Below are positions 59,301 through 62,000 of a stretch of 62,000 nt of DNA, piece after piece. Positions within the stretch are counted from its first letter, which is position 1. Each line of letters begins with the position of its first letter. The stretch is from the NCBI GenBank assembly GCA_004352715.1, contig SCFE01000003.1, positions 4,689,430 to 4,751,429 on the forward strand, given 5' to 3'. The DNA comes from Hofstenia miamia. Lineage: Eukaryota > Xenacoelomorpha > Acoela. Made by a program: the position numbers and the translations under genes. Below the pieces are notes generated by a model. That model made no database searches and was not told the DNA's origin. It was given only the letters and a program-made list of their open reading frames with translations.

Positions 59301-61829
59301 AACAACCATTCTATCTATACTGTGATATAGTATTTCACTGCTTTTCCACATAATTCCCCAAACGAGCAAATGCCATCGTTCACAATCTCATCGTTTAATT
59401 TTCATACCAGACTACACTACTCTGTTTTGCTCAATAAATTTAATAGAAAAATAGCAGACTAATTGAAGGAGATGAGCGTACTAGAAAAGACAGCATTATT
59501 CTCAATCACTTAATTTGACTTACAAAACATTTATGAAAGTCAATTGGGTGAAACCGACACAGCCGGGTTCCAATTGCAATTTGCAACGGTATTTGACTTA
59601 TGAAGTTTGATTTCTTTGAATTGAAAATTTACAATATGAATTTCTCAATTCACAAACGGAGCCAGTAACACTATTCTGCTTTCCAGTAACCAAACCCATA
59701 TGCTGGGTTGACCCAATGCGTAAAACACAAAAAATATTAAACTATAGGAAAATCATCAGATAAAACAATATGAGTATAAAATGTACACGCATGCATCAAA
59801 CAAATAATTTTATTAGTACAAGCATTGAAACTATAAAGAAGTTAAAAATCAATTTCTTTTCAAATTGACCAAACAAAAATAGCGTAGAAGTGTTGTTCTT
59901 TATAATATTATACCGCGAACTTTCCGAAAACAGTTAGAATTATAAAAGCAGATTGCTCATAATAAACTGGGTAGGAGTTTGCATGATCAATTTGATAATT
60001 AAATGAAAGTGATGAAAATTGGGTTTGGCTACACGAACTCTCTTCGGGTACTCCCTACACATATAAGTGAAAAATTTACGATCGTCAATGGTTTGAGTCT
60101 AATGCTTTATTTAATGAATCAGCTGAAATTCGCATCAAATTACCAGTGACACAATAACGTAGAAAACTCCTGTCATAATAATGTAGTTGGTCGACCAGAA
60201 CGCTTTGAGAAATGAAGCATTAATTCCAAATAAATCAGTATTTTGCAAAAACAAATATGTGATTATATAACAATCTCGTTGCGCACGTATGACAATGCTT
60301 ACGCAATATTTCTATCTGCATTACAAAGCCTACTTGTAGACTGCGGAACCACTGCAACGATATATTTATGATTTTTCATGCCGTTCAAAAGTGTAACTGC
60401 CGCAGGTGTTTTTGCAATTGAATTAATCTGACAGTTTCTTTAGAAAAGCAAGTGGTAGTAGATTTGTGTCATAATCTGATGGCAGTTTTCTTCTACAAGC
60501 ATTTGTACCAGACCAACATTTGTAGGCATTGTGAATGGGAGAAAGGTGGTAGCTCTTATCTGAATGATTCTATACCCAACATTAAATCTTAGCTTACCCT
60601 TCTGAAATACGACACTGCGTTTTAATGTAAATGTAAAATTTTAATGCAAGCGTAAAATATTTTATTGTTATATCCTTATGGTGCACTTCAATAAAATATA
60701 AAGGCTCAATGAGTTTACTATTTATTTCTGATAACAAAAATCTTCTCATTGACTCGTGAATAATTGGCAAAAGTGTTAGTATGCAACAATGATTTACAAC
60801 AGATATAAACGTAAAATGTAGAATGTAAATCCTCAAGATTATCTGGTCGCCCCAAGTATAAATGTTAACAAAATGGACGTGCATAAATTGATTTACTAGA
60901 AGCGGTCAATATTAAATGATATTTATACTTTAGTCCTATAATCCTACATTGAAAATACATCAACCCCAAAACCAAAAATTAATAATTTAGTATTAAACGG
61001 ATTGCTTTACAGACATTAATATAAAGTTTAGTTATCAGTTCAGTTTCACACTATTCCTTGATAACAAGAGCATGGAAAGTGTATGAAACACATGCAGTGC
61101 TTACTTACCAAATATACTCGTTAACCTAAATGAAATTTATTCAAAACAAATTAGTTCAAGTGAAATGGATAATATGTTTAATAACACATAAAAATAAACC
61201 CACACCCATCAAACACACTAAAGTTTTAGATATTTGTGGTTTAATAATGCTACTAGTTGTTTAAACATTGTCAAGCCAGTCAATCGTAAAATGAGGATTA
61301 TGGCATTGGATAAATTTAAGCGAATGGTGAACGTTTATAAGGAGGAATAGAATTTTGTATGTTAAGTAGAATGAAATCGAAAATAGCATCAAGCGTTCTA
61401 AATCATACCGGACAAATTCCACTCTGTCACTTTCAAACTCTTGAACATTTATTAGATGAACGGCTGTTTCGAAAGGAATTTGCCCATAAATGTAAAGAAT
61501 ATCAGTCAATACGGCCTTTTCCGTCGAATAAGATGAATTTGTTGGCATACATTTTGGGTCAGAAAATATCGAAAACCAAAATTGGCCTCATTATAATTGA
61601 CTACCTAATTGCAGATAGTCGGTCAGCAGGACACATAGAAAAAAATAAGCGTACCAGCAGATGTCTCTTTGATAAGACTGACACTTTTCAAGATGTTTTT
61701 CGCTACATAATCTGCGTCTGCTCCGTAGCAGCAGTAGAAATCAGTATCTCTTTCGAATGTATAAATGGTATGACCAGGCTTTTCTTTTGTATTCTCCTTG
61801 TACCATTTCTCAAAGTCCTGATCGTTCAT
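41218..61829 (-). CDS. MSH2: DNA mismatch repair ATPase MSH2 (ten exons recovered)
   Basis: MSH2 is the shared subunit of MutS-alpha and MutS-beta, which recognise mismatches and insertion/deletion loops in the nucleus. Exons, 5' to 3': 61655-61829, 55724-55970, 53605-53872, 50647-51136, 50302-50574, 48790-49077, 47642-47913, 46700-46984, 41435-41653 and 41218-41338. They join in frame to about 879 residues. All MutS domains are present: mismatch-binding (1-115), connector, lever, clamp and ATPase. Walker A 'GPNMGGKST' (about 639-647), Walker B '[12 protein letters not shown]' (about 714) and 'FATHF' are intact, so the protein is probably functional. The last short exon was not found. The start ATG at 61829 gives a slightly short N-terminus; an acceptor at 61835-61836 might link to an exon outside the window. 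Confidence 0.95.
41435..41653 (-). CDS. MSH2: MSH2 exon 9 (end of ATPase domain)
   Basis: '[14 protein letters not shown]', '[25 protein letters not shown]' and '[12 protein letters not shown]' align with the end of the ATPase domain. 73 whole codons, donor GAG|gtattg. Confidence 0.95.
41699..42138. mobile_element. Mariner-type MITE in MSH2 intron 8
   Basis: About 440 bases bounded by TGTCAGAATGAAACCGTCCA near the left end and the complement of TACAGAATGAAACCGTCCAC at the right end (to 42138), flanked by TA. No transposase was recognised inside, so it is non-autonomous or deleted. Confidence 0.6.
42139..43943. other. MSH2 intron, ORF fragments only
   Basis: An 80-codon plus ORF at 43250-43492 and following frames look like decayed coding sequence but match nothing I know. 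Confidence 0.35.
43944..44991. mobile_element. Fold-back element with long TIRs and 9-bp TSD (Mutator-type)
   Basis: The 9-mer GCTAGGTTA flanks the element directly (43944-43952 and 44983-44991). Between them lie two inverted arms of about 400 and 390 bases (43953-44358 and 44594-44982), closely matching over their length with one insertion in the left arm, around a centre of about 235 bases. Termini read GAATCAATTCAAGTTT and, complemented, GCATCAATTCAAGTTT. Very long TIRs with a 9-bp duplication fit Mutator-like elements. A second perfect 25-bp inverted repeat (44351-44375 with 44513-44537) is nested inside, and an 80-codon minus ORF spans the centre. Confidence 0.75.
44342..44584 (-). CDS. 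80-codon ORF in the centre of the fold-back element
   Basis: From an ATG at 44584 to a TAA at 44342-44344. It encodes a Lys-rich start ('[11 protein letters not shown]'), a Cys-containing middle ('[15 protein letters not shown]') and a hydrophobic end. It is unlike known transposases. Its 3' end lies inside the left inverted arm. It may be the relic of a longer gene or chance. Confidence 0.25.
   Translation of the reverse strand: MKKLKNKFKKLVCVVKVLSKIKISFDKLKSSCGLEEEVCRDPYCLPTQKNITLQKVPVYIPPLNSTKNPMLILIFDKTTS
45081..45263. other. assembly gap
   Basis: 183 N in an MSH2 intron, flanked by the complementary tetramers GTAG and CTAC. Confidence 0.98.
45416..45817 (+). CDS. Unrecognised 133-codon ORF between gaps
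   Basis: An ATG-started frame, basic at the N-terminus and with '[23 protein letters not shown]' at the end. It lies antisense in an MSH2 intron between two N gaps, so it is more likely part of a transposon (the 'MSEDI' helix is reminiscent of hAT proteins) than a host gene. The family is not established. Confidence 0.25.
   Translation: MNHIGETQKQRCKTKKQGIFPTSCWTVALTNIKSSLSTKKNNNALKLGKSYNTVLLNVRAFERRPGTISKKYNAFFIAQCLTFVHVGLKFYLTLKNEPQEKRLRSNVIIYDRVKEMSEDILAVAEMQKFHNGE
45850..46293. other. assembly gap
   Basis: 444 N in an MSH2 intron. Confidence 0.98.
46700..46984 (-). CDS. MSH2: MSH2 exon 8 (ATPase, Walker B)
   Basis: Contains '[12 protein letters not shown]', 'STFMTEM', '[16 protein letters not shown]' and '[19 protein letters not shown]'. 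The donor ACT|gtaggt makes the join to exon 9 read through in the conserved 'PT-x-x-N-x-HV' block. Confidence 0.95.
47642..47913 (-). CDS. MSH2: MSH2 exon 7 (ATPase, Walker A)
   Basis: Contains '[10 protein letters not shown]' and the P-loop '[16 protein letters not shown]', followed by '[15 protein letters not shown]'. Acceptor ttccgtag, donor GAG|gtaatg, phase 0 out. Confidence 0.95.
48256..48546. mobile_element. MITE with GTCCGCTCTRTAC termini in MSH2 intron 6
   Basis: Inverted ends GTCCGCTCTATAC (48258 onward) and the complement of GTCCGCTCTGTAC (to about 48543), preceded on both sides by related ATTATAAT-rich sequence. A second internal GTACAGAG/CTCTGTAC pair occurs near the right end. 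No coding capacity. The right end is repeated after the gap at 48618 because of the assembly duplication. Confidence 0.5.
48439..48817. repeat. Assembly duplication around a 21-N gap, including MSH2 exon 6 end
   Basis: 48439-48617 equals 48639-48817. Unmerged contig ends are the likely cause. The left copy includes only 28 bases of exon 6 and should not be used as an exon. Confidence 0.9.
48790..49077 (-). CDS. MSH2: MSH2 exon 6 (clamp to lever)
   Basis: '[16 protein letters not shown]' and '[20 protein letters not shown]' match the clamp domain. The 3' end of this exon is repeated at about 48590-48617 as part of an assembly duplication. Confidence 0.9.
49078..50301. other. MSH2 intron 5, nothing recognised
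   Basis: AT-rich intron without recognisable repeat or nested gene. Confidence 0.5.
50302..50574 (-). CDS. MSH2: MSH2 exon 5 (lever/clamp)
   Basis: '[21 protein letters not shown]' and '[19 protein letters not shown]' correspond to the MSH2 clamp entry. Phase 1 in and out. Confidence 0.9.
50647..51136 (-). CDS. MSH2: MSH2 exon 4 (lever domain)
   Basis: The largest exon, 163 codons plus one base. It contains '[15 protein letters not shown]', '[25 protein letters not shown]' and '[13 protein letters not shown]', the MutS core signature. Confidence 0.95.
51137..53604. other. MSH2 intron 3 with a nested ORF
   Basis: A minus ORF at 52214-52471 ('[20 protein letters not shown]' start) is protein-like in composition, but it is not needed for the exon 3-4 junction, which matches MSH2 directly. 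Family unknown; probably repeat-derived. Confidence 0.35.
53605..53872 (-). CDS. MSH2: MSH2 exon 3 (connector domain)
   Basis: The acceptor tatgtttag at 53873-53874, not the upstream in-frame ATG, restores phase and gives '...[15 protein letters not shown]' and '[24 protein letters not shown]', matching the MSH2 connector. Donor AAG|gtatcc, phase 0. Confidence 0.9.
54571..54805. mobile_element. piggyBac-type MITE with TTAA duplication
   Basis: TTAA at 54571-54574 and 54802-54805 bounds TIRs CTCTTTCCCTACC and, complemented, CTCTTTTCCTACC. Near the left end are two palindromes, AGCCGTGAAACACGGCT and AAGCCGTATTTCACGGCTT, which are also nearly complementary to each other. 235 bases, no coding capacity. 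TTAA target sites and short C-rich TIRs are the piggyBac hallmark. Confidence 0.7.
55724..55970 (-). CDS. MSH2: MSH2 exon 2
   Basis: It begins right after gtgtctag with the codon split shared with exon 1 and continues '[12 protein letters not shown]', then '[22 protein letters not shown]', the typical MSH2 stretch entering the connector domain. Donor AAA|gtaagt, phase 2. Confidence 0.9.
55971..57149. other. MSH2 intron 1 (part), nothing recognised
   Basis: AT-rich. Short ORFs at 56340-56592 lack similarity. Confidence 0.45.
57150..59141 (+). pseudogene. LINE reverse-transcriptase pseudogene, antisense in MSH2 intron 1
   Basis: Broken plus-strand frames show RT blocks in order: '[10 protein letters not shown]', '[18 protein letters not shown]', '[11 protein letters not shown]', '[21 protein letters not shown]' and the catalytic 'LYADDTELS'. 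C-terminal sequence and a TTATTATTATTATTA tail near 59127-59141 follow. This is a CR1/Jockey-like LINE, 5'-truncated (no endonuclease) and with many frameshifts. It contains a 204-base assembly duplication around the 21-N gap at 57577-57597 (57373-57576 equals 57598-57801), so its apparent length is inflated. Confidence 0.85.
59142..61654. other. MSH2 intron 1 (rest), ORFs without similarity
   Basis: Overlapping ORFs on both strands at 61261-61892 are open but unrecognised. MSH2 exons 1 and 2 join directly, so they are not MSH2 coding. Confidence 0.4.
61655..61829 (-). CDS. MSH2: MSH2 exon 1 (mismatch-binding domain)
   Basis: 'DFEKWYKE' and '[28 protein letters not shown]' align with the start of the MSH2 mismatch-binding domain. 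It ends G|gtacgc in phase 1. Confidence 0.9.
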
Positions 61830-61921
61830 AAAACTATAATCAAATGGATTGCAATTAACTTAAAATTTCAACAATTATCATACGTTTGTTAGCTATAAAT
61901 AAAATCTTAAAGTATACGAAT

Positions 61922-61998
61922 TCAATATAAAATCATTAAATATAACAGCTTAATAATAATAATAAAATCATTAAATATAACAGCTTAATAATAATAAT
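61922..61998. repeat. Short tandem duplication at window end
   Basis: Two consecutive copies of a 38-base unit starting AAAATCATTAAATATAACAG, upstream of the MSH2 start on the minus strand. Confidence 0.8.
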
Positions 61999-62000
61999 AA

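Noticed and set aside
61261-61892. Alternative MSH2 exon or nested plus-strand gene in intron 1
   Set aside because: Exon 1 joins exon 2 directly with matching phase and similarity. The ORFs on either strand match nothing known.
1-62000. CRISPR array, prokaryotic operon, rRNA genes or phage features
   Set aside because: Direct repeats are microsatellites or transposon parts. Genes are spliced and eukaryotic, and no array with regular spacers was seen.

Overview
The window is a strongly AT-rich piece of an animal nuclear genome in scaffold form. It has spliced genes with GT-AG introns, long (TA)n arrays, eleven runs of N (three exactly 1000 long) plus two single-N joins, and a dense, mostly decayed load of transposable elements. 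The species cannot be fixed from the sequence. MSH2 is diverged from the vertebrate protein, which hints at a fast-evolving invertebrate lineage (inference).

Layout. 0-5 kb: a Ty3/Gypsy integrase remnant with a LINE 3' end inserted in it, a folded-RNA-like block at 2.45-2.53 kb and a Mutator-type transposase relic. 5.2-9.2 kb (+): a major facilitator transporter, most like the MFSD8/CLN7 group, in at least two exons. 7-13 kb: hAT, Penelope-like and LINE ORF1 fragments and an orphan two-helix exon. 13.3-20.6 kb (+): four exons carrying three SH3 domains and a stop codon. 21-31.5 kb: a transposon belt with a Tc1/mariner relic, a hAT-like element with 8-bp target duplication, a Tc1 copy with both termini, mariner copies joined by single Ns, and the last exon of an unrecognised minus-strand gene. 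31.7-33.4 kb (+): three more SH3/linker exons. 33.4-35.8 kb: a LINE tail and an internally deleted Tc1 copy. 36.4-38.7 kb (-): two exons beginning with a start codon. 41.2-61.8 kb (-): MSH2, ten exons recovered, with several DNA transposons and an antisense LINE in its introns.

Central observation. The two minus-strand exons at 36.4-38.7 kb, the three plus-strand exons at 31.7-33.4 kb and the four at 13.3-20.6 kb join in that order with matching reading phase at every junction. The product is one protein of about 457 residues with an Ala-rich N-terminus, a Ser/Asn/Phe-rich linker and four SH3 domains. The simplest reading is one gene broken by two contig-orientation errors. If so, it lies on the minus strand directly downstream of MSH2.

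Other items worth a second look: a 1.03-kb fold-back element with about 0.4-kb inverted arms and a 9-bp target duplication (Mutator-type) holding an 80-codon ORF, a 2.3-kb hAT-like element containing a GC-rich block of unknown origin, and a set of MITEs. I found no CRISPR array, prokaryotic operon or rRNA gene, and no convincing tRNA.
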